32,582 nt of DNA from Sphingomonas sp. Leaf412 (GTDB taxonomy: Bacteria > Pseudomonadota > Alphaproteobacteria > Sphingomonadales > Sphingomonadaceae). The stretch is taken from positions 200,092 through 232,673 of the forward strand of contig NZ_LMQP01000004.1 in assembly GCF_001425405.1 (NCBI RefSeq), read 5' to 3'. The notes under the pieces were generated by a model that saw nothing but the letters and a program-made list of their open reading frames with translations, was not told the origin of the DNA and searched no databases. The first letter of the stretch is position 1. Every line of letters begins with the position of its first letter. Shown piece by piece: positions 23,876-32,544 of this stretch. The position numbers and the translations under genes are program-made.

Positions 23876-26800
23876 TTAAAGAACGAAGTCGGTGGCGGAC
23901 AGGACGTGACGGCCGATCAGCGAGATGGCGAATTCCGCCGAACGATCGCTGTCGGTATTGCCCTCCACGATCGTATATTCGGTGCCGCCGATCGTCTGGT
24001 AGCTGTAGCGCAGCTGCCCTGCGGCGGTGAACGCCGCGCCGGGGGTCGACAGCAGGCCGAACGCCTGGTCGCCGCGCGCGAACAGGGAAGTGTTGGCGTC
24101 GATCGCGGACAGATCGATCCGGTCCTCCCCCGGGCGGAAGTCCGTCACGATGTCGCGCGTCGACGTCAGCGTGCCGGTGTCGATCGTGCTTTCGAACCGG
24201 AACGTGTCGCGTCCCGCGCCGCCCGTCATCGTATCCATGCCCCAGCCGCCGACGATCAGGTCGGCCCCGTCGCCGCCGTCGATCGTGTCGTTGCCCCAGC
24301 CGCCGAACAGCCGGTCGTCGCCGCCCAGGCCGCGGATCGTGTCGTTGCCCCAGCTGCCGTCCAGCATGTCCTGCTCGCTGGTTCCGGTCATCAGGTCGTT
24401 GGTCAGCGATCCCGTCCGCGTCACGCCGACGATGTCGGTGACGGTGACGTACAGCGCCTGCCGGTCGGTGGCGCCGCGCGCGTCGGTCGCGACGATCGTC
24501 ACGTCGTAGATGCTGTCGCGGTTGATCGAGTCCAGCGGGGTTTCGAAATCGGGCGCGGCGCGGAAGCTGAGCGCGCCGGTCCGCGCGTCGATGGCGAACA
24601 GCGCGCCGTCGCCGCCCGGTGCGATCGACCAGGTGACCGCATCGCCCCACCGGATGTCGCTGTCCGTGGCGGCGGCGGTCGTGACGAACGCGGTGTTCTC
24701 CGCGATCGTCACGTTGCCCGTCGTGCCGCCGCCCAGCGAGGTGATGACGGGGCCGGTGTTGGCGACATGCCCCACCGTCACCGCATGGGTCCCCGCCGCG
24801 CCGACGTCGAGCGTCAGGATCTCGCCGACGAAGCTGGACTTCGTCGCCCCGGTCCAGGTCACCCAGTCGGTGCCGGGCGCCTTGACGTCCACGACCACCT
24901 TGCCCTCGCCCGACAGCGTGAAGGACAGGTCGCGGCCGTCGCCCGACAGCGACACCAGCGAGGCGCGCATCGGCAGGTCGGTGATCCGCGTCACGTCGTC
25001 CGCGACCGCGCCCATGGTGACGACGAACGTGCCGCCCGCCTGCGGCAGGAACACCTTGTCCTTGTCGTACGCGTACCAGCCCGCGACGCTCTGGATCACC
25101 TTCGTCCCCTGTCCGTCGACGTCGAGGGAGAAGGTGCCGGTGGTCGCGCCGACCTTCGCGGTGATGGTGTTGCCCGACACGGTGGAGGTGATGGTCGTCG
25201 TGTCGAACGCCTTGATGCGTGCGGCCAGGTCGGCCAGCGTCACGAACTCCATGCCCGCGGCGGAGGCGCGCGCGATCCAGTTCGTGAACATCTGCTGCGT
25301 GTAGGGCGAGGGGCCGCCGGTGTTCCACGCGGTCGGGCCGTAATCGTGCCACGGCCAGACGACGACGGGCGCATCCGCCTCGGCCGTCAGCGCCGCGAAC
25401 TCCTTCGCCCAGACCGCCTCCGCTTCCGCCACGGTCTTCTTCTGGAATTCCATCAGCGTGAAATCGAACGCGGTGTTCGGCGCGATATACACCTTGTCGA
25501 ACGACGGACCCGCGCCCGCGACCGACGCCAGCGATACGTTGTCCAGCAACGCGCCGAGATTGTCGTTGTCGCCCGCGACCGCGCGGAACGCCACGGTGTC
25601 GTTCCCGCCCGTGCCGGTGACGGTCAGCGTGCGCGCGGTCATCGTCGATCCGGTCGGCGCGATCGTGGCGACCACGACGCCGTTCCACACCACGTCGAAC
25701 GCGGAGCTGGCCACCGCACCGGGACGCCCGGCGAAGTCGAACGACAGCGTATAGGCCTTGCCCGCCTCGGTCTTCACCGATTGCGACAGCGCGCCGGTGG
25801 CCCCGTCGACCTCAACCACGTTCTTGCCGTTCGAGGGCGCGACGCCGTTGAAGCCGCCGTTCCACACCTCGATCCCCTCGCCCGCGCCGGTCCAGCCCGG
25901 CACCTGCCCGGCGGTCGTGGTGCGCCAGGAATTGGGGCTGACGACGGCCTCCTCGAAGCTGCCGTTGACGATCAGGTTCGGCCCCGCGACGCCCGTGGTC
26001 GGCAGGAAGCCGAACGCATTGGGATAGCCCGCGCCGACGCCCGAATAGCCGCCCGACAGATATTCGGCGTATTTCAGGATTTCCTGGCTGGTGGCGATCT
26101 GTTCCGGCGCGCCGGGAACCGCCACGCCGCCGACCTTGACCTCGCGGCCCAGGAACGCGGACAGCCGCTGCTCCAGAACCGTGCGCGACTGGCCGAATTC
26201 GAACGCGATCTGCTCGGGAGTCAGGGGGTTGGTGTTCTCGGGATGGGTGTAGCTGTGGTTGCCCAGCTCGTTGCCCATGTCGATCAACGCCTTGTACACC
26301 GGCAGCGACACCGCCCAGTCGGTATCCTGACCGTTCGCCGCGTCGTTGCCGACGTTGACGTAATAGCTGCCGACGAAATTATAGTCCGCCTTCCACGCGG
26401 CCAGGATCGGGATCAGCTTGTCGTAGACGCCCGGCGCCGTACCGTCCGGATTGACCTCGATCTTCTCCTGGCTCTGGTCCATGTCGACCCGCGACGCGAC
26501 CATGCCCGCGTCGCGCGTCATTTGCAGCCCGACCGACAGGCCGCCGCCGTTGACGCTGTAGTCGATCGCCTTTTGCAGCATGTTGTCGTCGGCCATCACC
26601 GCCTCGGACGAGAACAGGACGTTGCGCCCCCCCGTCTTCGTCGCGATCGCGGCGGCATAGTCGACGCCGCCCACCGTCTCGGTCGCGATCGTCGTGCCCG
26701 TGCCGCTGACGCTGGTGAAGGCGTTCCAGCCGATGCCGGTATATTGGCGGATGACCTGTCCCTGGTCGTATCCGTCCAGCACGAGGCCGGCGGCGTCGGT

Positions 26801-27688
26801 CGCCTTCACCGTCACGTCGGCGGGGAAGCCGCCGGTCACGCGCGTCGCGTCGAACAGCAGCTTCATGCGCGCATAGCTGTCCCCCGCCAGCGCCGCATTG
26901 TCCGCGCCGTTGGTCATGAACTCGCCGCCCGCGACCAGCCCGATCCCGAACTGCTTCGTCGCCTGTTCCAGCGTCTGCGTGATGAGCGTCGCCTGGCTCG
27001 CCTCCACGTTGCGGAACGACGGGAAGACGATGCTGTCGTACTTCGACAGCGTCGACAGGCTGGTCAGGTCCGCCTCGGTCAGGATGTCGAACGGCACGCC
27101 CGCCTGCATCGCCTGGCTCTGCGCCGCCATCACCAGCTGCGCATAGGCGGTGACGCTGAAATAATTCTTCGCCGTCGTTTCGGAATAGACGATCGCGATC
27201 CGCTGCGCCGGGTCGGCCTGGAGCCCGGTGTCGTTGAAGACGGTGAAGGGCGTCGACGAATAATCGCCGGGCAGGAAGGTGTTGTCGTTCACGTCGAACA
27301 ACGTGTCGATCGCGTTGGGATTGCCCACCGCGGCCTTGGGCACGCGGAATTCCAGTGCGGTCCGGTCGGCCGACCATGCCGCGGTCAGCCCAGCCTGCAC
27401 CAGCGTCTGGCCCGCGCCGCCGCTGTACAGCGACACCAGCCCGTCGGCGCCGATGTTGACGTTGTACTCCGCACCACCGGCGAAGCCGAACACCTTGAAC
27501 CCGGTCGACGCGTTGCGATCGGTGTTCAGCCACGCGGTCGTGTTCGCGCCGATCGCCTGGGGCGCCTTCATGGCGAACACGAAATCCGTGCCCTCGCTGC
27601 GCGCGTAGATCTCGTATCCCGCGTTCGCACCGCGATCGATCCGGTCGGCGAGCGTCCAGTCTGCCAGCAGGCCGTCAATCGTCACCAT
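23876..27688 (-). CDS. 1270-aa RTX protein with PelA-like polysaccharide deacetylase domain
   Basis: No N-terminal signal peptide. Residues 1-155 resemble a CBM9/DOMON-type sugar-binding sandwich (IDGLLADWT, TAWLNTDRNASTGFKVFGF). 160-385 look like a Rossmann or amidotransferase-like fold (AQRIAIVYSE, KYDSIVFPSFRNV). 390-565 carry deacetylase elements: D402-x-D404 in SRVDMDQ and the metal-binding HSYTH at 478-482. A jelly-roll insert (GPNLIVNGSFEEAV) covers about 569-725. The barrel then resumes, with VVVWPWHDYG at 775-784. Beta domains follow, then a cadherin-like repeat (976-1088), five RTX nonapeptides (1110-1165) and a C-terminus ending LSATDFVL, typical of type I secretion substrates. In PelA, amidotransferase-like, deacetylase and sandwich domains follow the hydrolase. 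GGGGG lies 8 bases before the ATG. Probably a calcium-binding extracellular Pel deacetylase. Confidence 0.8.
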   Translation of the reverse strand: MVTIDGLLADWTLADRIDRGANAGYEIYARSEGTDFVFAMKAPQAIGANTTAWLNTDRNASTGFKVFGFAGGAEYNVNIGADGLVSLYSGGAGQTLVQAGLTAAWSADRTALEFRVPKAAVGNPNAIDTLFDVNDNTFLPGDYSSTPFTVFNDTGLQADPAQRIAIVYSETTAKNYFSVTAYAQLVMAAQSQAMQAGVPFDILTEADLTSLSTLSKYDSIVFPSFRNVEASQATLITQTLEQATKQFGIGLVAGGEFMTNGADNAALAGDSYARMKLLFDATRVTGGFPADVTVKATDAAGLVLDGYDQGQVIRQYTGIGWNAFTSVSGTGTTIATETVGGVDYAAAIATKTGGRNVLFSSEAVMADDNMLQKAIDYSVNGGGLSVGLQMTRDAGMVASRVDMDQSQEKIEVNPDGTAPGVYDKLIPILAAWKADYNFVGSYYVNVGNDAANGQDTDWAVSLPVYKALIDMGNELGNHSYTHPENTNPLTPEQIAFEFGQSRTVLEQRLSAFLGREVKVGGVAVPGAPEQIATSQEILKYAEYLSGGYSGVGAGYPNAFGFLPTTGVAGPNLIVNGSFEEAVVSPNSWRTTTAGQVPGWTGAGEGIEVWNGGFNGVAPSNGKNVVEVDGATGALSQSVKTEAGKAYTLSFDFAGRPGAVASSAFDVVWNGVVVATIAPTGSTMTARTLTVTGTGGNDTVAFRAVAGDNDNLGALLDNVSLASVAGAGPSFDKVYIAPNTAFDFTLMEFQKKTVAEAEAVWAKEFAALTAEADAPVVVWPWHDYGPTAWNTGGPSPYTQQMFTNWIARASAAGMEFVTLADLAARIKAFDTTTITSTVSGNTITAKVGATTGTFSLDVDGQGTKVIQSVAGWYAYDKDKVFLPQAGGTFVVTMGAVADDVTRITDLPMRASLVSLSGDGRDLSFTLSGEGKVVVDVKAPGTDWVTWTGATKSSFVGEILTLDVGAAGTHAVTVGHVANTGPVITSLGGGTTGNVTIAENTAFVTTAAATDSDIRWGDAVTWSIAPGGDGALFAIDARTGALSFRAAPDFETPLDSINRDSIYDVTIVATDARGATDRQALYVTVTDIVGVTRTGSLTNDLMTGTSEQDMLDGSWGNDTIRGLGGDDRLFGGWGNDTIDGGDGADLIVGGWGMDTMTGGAGRDTFRFESTIDTGTLTSTRDIVTDFRPGEDRIDLSAIDANTSLFARGDQAFGLLSTPGAAFTAAGQLRYSYQTIGGTEYTIVEGNTDSDRSAEFAISLIGRHVLSATDFVL

Positions 27689-27880
27689 GTCCGTAACCCC
27701 CCGTTAGAGGGCGGGCGGCGGCCCGGACGACTCAGCCCGTTCCCTTACCGCTCCACCGCAATGACGCGCCAATGGCACCACCCGAAAGCTTAGGATACCG
27801 GGAATTTCGGCCCGTCCCGCGCCGGGACGTCAACCATTATTGTTCTTCAATAACTTAGCATCGGACACCCGATGCGATCG
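27689..27880. promoter_or_regulatory. Leader and promoter region of the Pel locus
   Basis: This 192-bp gap is the largest in the window and is partly AT-rich (27832-27860). Reading the minus strand after the terminator-like hairpin, TTGACG (27833-27828) could be a -35 element, but no good -10 follows at 16-18 bases. A perfect stem GTCCCG-CGC-CGGGAC lies at 27814-27828. The remaining leader of about 120 bases is GC-rich and shows no obvious riboswitch. No small gene was seen. Confidence 0.45.
27858..27875 (-). terminator. Terminator-like hairpin after the hybrid kinase gene
   Basis: A perfect 7-bp stem (GCATCGG and CCGATGC) with a 4-base loop begins 5 bases after the kinase stop codon. On the minus strand it is followed by TAAGTTATTG, which is AT-rich but not a true T-run. 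It may end the kinase transcript and so give the Pel locus its own promoter. Confidence 0.45.
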
Positions 27881-30800
27881 TCACGGATGCGATACCGGTA
27901 CCGCCGCGACCGCCGCCCTGGCGACGGTGTCGAGCAGCGTGGCCGGGCGATACGGCTTGGATAGCACCAATGCCTCCGGCAGCGCGGGCGCGGCGTCGGG
28001 GGAGCCGGTGGCGAAGACGAGGCCGATCGCCGGACGCAGGTCCCGCGCGGTCCGCGCCAGCGCGGCGCCGGACGAACCGGGCAGGTTCAGGTCGGTCACC
28101 AGCACGTCGACCGCCACGGTCTGGAGCGCGGCCATCGCTTCCTCCGCGCTGCCCGCCTCGACCACCAGATGCCCGGCGTCGGTCAGCGTCGCGGCCGTGC
28201 CCGCGCGGATCATCGCATCGTCCTCCACCAGCAGGACGGTCAGCCGCGGCACGGTATCGACCGGACGGTCGCCCAGCACGTGGCGGATCTTCCGCGCCAG
28301 CGCCTCGCGCGTGTAGGGCTTGGACAGCAGTTCCACCCCCGCATCCAGCCGCCCGCCGTGGACGATCGAGTTTTCGGTGTAGCCCGACGTGAACAGCACG
28401 GCCAGGCCGGGCAGGCGGGCCCGCGCCTTGCGCGCCATTTCCGGGCTCTTCAACCGTCCGGGCATGACGACGTCGGTGAACAGCAGGTCGACGGGCACGC
28501 CGCTTTCGATCACGGCCAGGCCGCTGGCCGCGTCGACCGCCTTCAGCACGCGATAGCCCAGGTCGCCCAGCATCTCGACGACGGTCGCGCGCACCTCGTC
28601 GTCGTCCTCGACCACCAGCACGGTCTCGCTGCCGCCGGCGACGGGACCGTCGAGCGTCGCGACCTCGACATCCTCCGCCTCCATCGCGCGCGGCAGGTAC
28701 AGGCGGATCGTGGTGCCGCTGCCGACCTCGGAATAGACCGCGACGTGGCCGCCCGACTGGCGCACGAAGCCGTAGACCATCGACAGGCCGAGGCCCGATC
28801 CCTTGCCCTCCCCCTTCGTGGTGAAGAACGGTTCGAACACATGCGCCATCACGTCCGGCGTCATGCCGCTGCCGGTGTCGCTGACCGCCAGCATGACATA
28901 TTGCCCCGGCTTCACCTCCTCCATGTGACGACGGCAATAATCGTCGTCGAGGCTGGCATTGCCGAGTTCGACGGTCAGCCGCCCCTGCCCGTCCATCGCG
29001 TCGCGCGCGTTGATCGCCAGGTTCAGCAGCGCGTTCTCGATCTGGCCGGGATCGATGAAGGTGTTCCACAGCCCCGCGGCGACGACCGTCTCGATCTCCA
29101 CCGCCTCCCCCAGCGCGCGGCGCAGCATGTCGTCCATGCCGCGCACGAAGCGGCTGATGTTCACCACCTTGGGCTCCAGCGCCTGCCGCCGGCCGAACGC
29201 GAGCAGCTGCGCCGCCAGCTTCGCGCCGCGCGACACGCCCGCCAGCGCGTTCACGACGCGCTGTTCCGCGCGGGCGTTGCCCGCCACGTCCTTGCCCAGC
29301 AGTTGCAGGTTGCCCGACACCACCTGCAACAGGTTGTTGAAATCGTGCGCCACCCCGCCGGTCAGCTTGCCCACGGCCTCCATCTTCTGCGCGCGCGCCA
29401 GCTTCATCTCCGCCTCGCGCCGTTCCCCGATCTCGGCGATGACGCGCGTCTCCAGCGTCTCGTTCAGCTCGCGCAGCTGCACCTCGGCCGCCTCGCGATG
29501 CCGCACCTCGCGCTCCAGATCCTCGGCATGCGCGCGCAGCGCCTGTTCGGCCGCGCGCTGGTGGCTGATATCCGTGTGGACGCCGACCCATTCGGTCAGC
29601 GTGCCCGCCTCGTCCAGGATCGGCAACGCGCGGATCGCGAAGCTGCGCCACGTGCCGCAATGCCGCCGGACGCGATGTTCGTGGACGAACATCGCTTTCG
29701 CGGTGACCGCCGCCTGCCACGCCGCCACCGTGTCCGCCACGTCGTCGGGGTGGACCGCCGCGGTCCAGCCGTAGTCGCGATACGCGTCCTGCGACTGCCC
29801 GGTCAGCGCGGCCCAGCCGGGCTGCTCCCCCAGCATCCGTCCGTCCGCGCTGTTCGTCCACAGGACGCCGTGGATCGCCTCCATCGCGGCGCGGAAGCGG
29901 CTGTTGCTGGCCGCCAGCGCCTCCTCGCGGCGCGCGCGATCCTCCAGGTCGAAGACCAGCACCTGGAACCCCGATACCGTCCCGTCATGCTCGACGCGGG
30001 GGATGTAGCGGATGTTGGCGCGGCGCGGCGATCCGTCGCCGGCGTAGATCGTGCTGTCGTCGTCGCTGCCCTCGCCCGCCAGCGCGCGCTGCATCATCGG
30101 CAGGCGATCGGCGAAGTTCTTCGCGCCGATGACGTCCAGCACCGGTCGACCCACCACCTGTTCGGGGGTCAGGCCGAACCATTCGACATAATGTCGGTTG
30201 GCGAAGCGGAAGGTCAGGTCGCGGTCGATGAACGACACCAGCACGGGCAGCGCGTCGGTGACGAGGCGCAGTTCCAGCTCGCGTTCCGACAGCGCGCGTT
30301 CCGCCAGCGCGCGCGCGGTATTGTCGACGCAGGTGCACAGGACCCCGCCGACCGTGCCGTCCGCGTCGTATACGGGGGTGTAGAACAGGTCGAAGACGAT
30401 ATCGCGCATCGCCCCGTCGCGCTCCATCCGCAACACCTGGTCGTGGAAGTGCAGCGTCTGCCCGCGGAACCCGGCGTCCAGCACGTCGCGGTTCCAGCCC
30501 CACAGTTCCGGGAAGATGTCGCGCACGGTACCGCCCAGCGCGCGCGGATGGTTCGCCCCCGCGATCGCGCGATACGCGTCGTTGTAGAGCATGACGTTGT
30601 CCGCGCCCCACATCAGCACCTTCGCGACCGGGGAATTGACGACGTTCGACACCGTCGCGCGCAACGCCGCCGACCAGCCCGCGATCGGCCCCAATGCGGT
30701 TCGCGACCAGTCCTGGTCGCGCACCAACGCGCCGCATTCGCCGCCACCGACCGGCCAGTCCGGCCGCACCTCCGCCCCGCCCTCCTGCTGGCGCAACAAA

Positions 30801-30919
30801 CGCAGCGCCGCCCGGACGACCTCGCTGGCATTGCCGTAGTCGCCCGTCGCGAGACAGCGCGCGATGAATCCGTCGAGTTCGGCGGAGAGCGAGACGTTGC
30901 GCGACAGACGTTGGGGCAT
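27881..30919 (-). CDS. Hybrid sensor histidine kinase with two receivers and an N-terminal ParD-like RHH domain
   Basis: A 1012-aa soluble protein. Residues 1-48 (SRNVSLSAELDGFIARCLAT, then GDYGNASEVVRAALRLL) match the ParD family of ribbon-helix-helix antitoxins, which bind DNA and the ParE toxin. Three sensory PAS-type regions follow (about 65-205, 215-330 and 340-455), a coiled linker (455-510), then a kinase core with H525 in GGVAHDFNNLLQ, an N box (LLNLAINARDAMDG), G1 (SDTGSGMTPD) and G2 (KGSGLGLSMVYGFV). Receiver 1 has D816 (LLFTDVVMPG) and K867; receiver 2 has D943 (VLVTDLNLPG). The kinase core begins without another good start, so the RHH domain is part of the protein. No ParE gene lies beside it. 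It is upstream of the Pel locus on the same strand. Signal and targets unknown. Confidence 0.87.
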   Translation of the reverse strand: MPQRLSRNVSLSAELDGFIARCLATGDYGNASEVVRAALRLLRQQEGGAEVRPDWPVGGGECGALVRDQDWSRTALGPIAGWSAALRATVSNVVNSPVAKVLMWGADNVMLYNDAYRAIAGANHPRALGGTVRDIFPELWGWNRDVLDAGFRGQTLHFHDQVLRMERDGAMRDIVFDLFYTPVYDADGTVGGVLCTCVDNTARALAERALSERELELRLVTDALPVLVSFIDRDLTFRFANRHYVEWFGLTPEQVVGRPVLDVIGAKNFADRLPMMQRALAGEGSDDDSTIYAGDGSPRRANIRYIPRVEHDGTVSGFQVLVFDLEDRARREEALAASNSRFRAAMEAIHGVLWTNSADGRMLGEQPGWAALTGQSQDAYRDYGWTAAVHPDDVADTVAAWQAAVTAKAMFVHEHRVRRHCGTWRSFAIRALPILDEAGTLTEWVGVHTDISHQRAAEQALRAHAEDLEREVRHREAAEVQLRELNETLETRVIAEIGERREAEMKLARAQKMEAVGKLTGGVAHDFNNLLQVVSGNLQLLGKDVAGNARAEQRVVNALAGVSRGAKLAAQLLAFGRRQALEPKVVNISRFVRGMDDMLRRALGEAVEIETVVAAGLWNTFIDPGQIENALLNLAINARDAMDGQGRLTVELGNASLDDDYCRRHMEEVKPGQYVMLAVSDTGSGMTPDVMAHVFEPFFTTKGEGKGSGLGLSMVYGFVRQSGGHVAVYSEVGSGTTIRLYLPRAMEAEDVEVATLDGPVAGGSETVLVVEDDDEVRATVVEMLGDLGYRVLKAVDAASGLAVIESGVPVDLLFTDVVMPGRLKSPEMARKARARLPGLAVLFTSGYTENSIVHGGRLDAGVELLSKPYTREALARKIRHVLGDRPVDTVPRLTVLLVEDDAMIRAGTAATLTDAGHLVVEAGSAEEAMAALQTVAVDVLVTDLNLPGSSGAALARTARDLRPAIGLVFATGSPDAAPALPEALVLSKPYRPATLLDTVARAAVAAVPVSHP

Positions 30920-31038
30920 GGCCGTCGAAATGCCGCCACGCCCCGGCCTGTGTCAACAACGGGCACAGGCGCGTGCGGCCAAGCTTGCGAGCCGCGCGGC
31001 AAAACGCGGCCGCGCGATGATGTGATACCCCCCGCGCC
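30920..31038. promoter_or_regulatory. Divergent control region of the RHH-kinase and the carboxylesterase, with a 7-bp inverted repeat
   Basis: A perfect inverted repeat, GCCTGTG at 30946-30952 and CACAGGC at 30964-30970, has an 11-base spacer. On the minus strand a perfect TTGACA (30956-30951) overlaps its kinase-proximal arm; 17 bases on lies a poor -10 (GCATTT), which would start the kinase mRNA almost at its ATG. The arrangement suggests an autoregulatory operator over the -35. A second GC-rich imperfect palindrome lies near 30990-31017. Confidence 0.45.
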
Positions 31039-32511
31039 ATGGAAACGCTGGTCACCCTTCCCGACGGTATCGTCTCGGGCATCGCGGACGCGGGCGTCGT
31101 GCGGTTCGACGACATCCCCTACGCCGCGCCGCCCGTCGGCGCGAACCGTTTCGCCGCGCCCGCGCCGGTGGCGCCATGGGACGGGATGCGCCGTGCGGCG
31201 GTCCCGGGCGCCAACGCGCCGCAGCGGGTCCGCGCCGTCCCCGGCATCGACGTCCTCGCGCTGGTCGGCGACGGATGGAAGGACGGCGACGACCACCTGA
31301 CGCTGAACGTCTGGGCGCCGGAGGATGCCACGGGGCGGCCGGTGATGGTGTTCGTCCACGGCGGCGGCTTCGTCGTGGGGTCGAAGGACGCGCCGGTGCA
31401 GGACGGGCGCACGTTCGCACGCGACGGGATCGTGTGCGTCGCGATCAACTATCGCCTCGGCATCGACGGCTTCCTGCCGATCCCGGGCGTGCCGACGAAC
31501 CTGGGCCTGCGCGACATGATCGCGGCGCTGGCGTGGGTGCAGCGGCATATCGCGGCGTTCGGGGGCGATCCCGGCAACGTCACCGTCTTCGGCGAGAGCG
31601 CGGGCGCGATGGCGATCGCGGACCTGATCGCCTCCCCGCTCGCCGCCGGGCTGTTCCGCCGGGCGATCGTGCAGAGCGGGCATGGCGCGATGACGCGCGA
31701 CGTCGGCGTGGCGCAAAGGCTGGTGGCGAAGCTGGCGCGGCTGCTGGGCATCGCGCCGACGCGCGACGGCTACGCCAGCATCGCGCCGGGCGCGGCGCTG
31801 GACGCGGTGGAGAAGGTCTCGCTGCCCACCACCCGCCTCGACCTGCGCGACGCGGACGGGCGCGAGCCGGTGTTCGGGATCAGCCGCTTCATCCCCGTCC
31901 ATGGCGACGACGTGCTGCCCGTACCCCCGCTCGACGCGCTGAAGGCCGGCGCGGGCGCCGACGTCGAGCTTTTGATCGGCACCAACGCTCAGGAGATGAA
32001 CCTGTACCTCGTGCCGTCCGGCGTGCGCGACAAGGTGGGGCGGTTCCTGTCGTGGTTCGTCCTGCGCCGGTCGCAGCCGCGTGCGTGGGCGGTGCTGAAG
32101 GCCTATGGCATGGGACGGGTGCGCCCCGGCGTCGCGCTGACCGATGCGATGACCGACCTCGTCTTCCGCTGGCCCGCGCGGCGGTTCGCGGAGGAGCATC
32201 GCGGACGGACGCATGTGTACGAATTCGACTGGGGATCGACCGCCTTCGACGGGCAATTGGGCGCGGCGCATGCGGTGGAGATCCCGTTCGTATTCGATAC
32301 TTTGGCCTGCGCGACGGGGCCCGAGGGATTGCTGGGCGAGACCGCGCCGCAGGAGGTCGCGGACCGGATGCATGCGACATGGGTGCGCTTCGCGACCGAC
32401 GGCACGCTCGACTGGCCCGAATTCACGCGCGCGGCGCGCTGGGTGCGGCGGCTGGGGAGCGATACGCTGGTCGAGGAAGCGCCGATGCCTGCGGCGGCGT
32501 TCCTGCCGTAA
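31039..32511 (+). CDS. Type-B carboxylesterase family protein
   Basis: A 490-aa alpha/beta hydrolase of the carboxylesterase/PnbA family. The start region shows GIVSGIADAGVVRFDDIPYA and APPVGANRF, the usual N-terminal motif. The oxyanion-hole HGGGF is at 107-111. The nucleophile is S187 in GESAGA, the acid probably E319 (GTNAQEMNLY), and the base H411 (AAHAVEIPFVF). All three are present and the length is normal. The family hydrolyses carboxylic esters, and the substrate cannot be deduced. There is no signal peptide, so it should be cytoplasmic. It is transcribed away from the hybrid kinase and stands alone. The ATG has no strong ribosome site, but no better start was seen. Confidence 0.9.
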   Translation: METLVTLPDGIVSGIADAGVVRFDDIPYAAPPVGANRFAAPAPVAPWDGMRRAAVPGANAPQRVRAVPGIDVLALVGDGWKDGDDHLTLNVWAPEDATGRPVMVFVHGGGFVVGSKDAPVQDGRTFARDGIVCVAINYRLGIDGFLPIPGVPTNLGLRDMIAALAWVQRHIAAFGGDPGNVTVFGESAGAMAIADLIASPLAAGLFRRAIVQSGHGAMTRDVGVAQRLVAKLARLLGIAPTRDGYASIAPGAALDAVEKVSLPTTRLDLRDADGREPVFGISRFIPVHGDDVLPVPPLDALKAGAGADVELLIGTNAQEMNLYLVPSGVRDKVGRFLSWFVLRRSQPRAWAVLKAYGMGRVRPGVALTDAMTDLVFRWPARRFAEEHRGRTHVYEFDWGSTAFDGQLGAAHAVEIPFVFDTLACATGPEGLLGETAPQEVADRMHATWVRFATDGTLDWPEFTRAARWVRRLGSDTLVEEAPMPAAAFLP

Positions 32512-32524
32512 CGGCCTACGTCGT

Positions 32525-32544
32525 GTTCCCGCGAAGGCGGGAAC
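32525..32544. repeat. Short palindromic intergenic repeat, possible terminator
   Basis: GTTCCCGC-GAAG-GCGGGAAC forms a perfect 8-bp stem with a 4-base loop, 14 bases after the carboxylesterase stop. It is followed by CCCAGGGTT. Palindromes of this form are common between genes in sphingomonads and related alphaproteobacteria (REP-like). Without a T-tract it is at best a weak terminator. The window ends 38 bases later with nothing else recognised. Confidence 0.6.

Noticed and set aside
27755..27775. Sigma-54-like TGGC...TTGC element upstream of the Pel locus on the minus strand
   Set aside because: Only 9 bases separate the GG and GC, where 10 are required, so the spacing is wrong for sigma-54.
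22898..27793. A 1631-codon open frame on the plus strand opposite the RTX deacetylase and pelG
   Set aside because: Its translation is Arg/His/Gln/Asp-rich with no domain pattern. It is a high-GC shadow of the minus-strand genes, which show clear motifs and signal sequences.
30920..31038. A ParE toxin gene next to the ParD-like domain
   Set aside because: The region is only 119 bp with no suitable open frame, and neither neighbouring gene resembles ParE.
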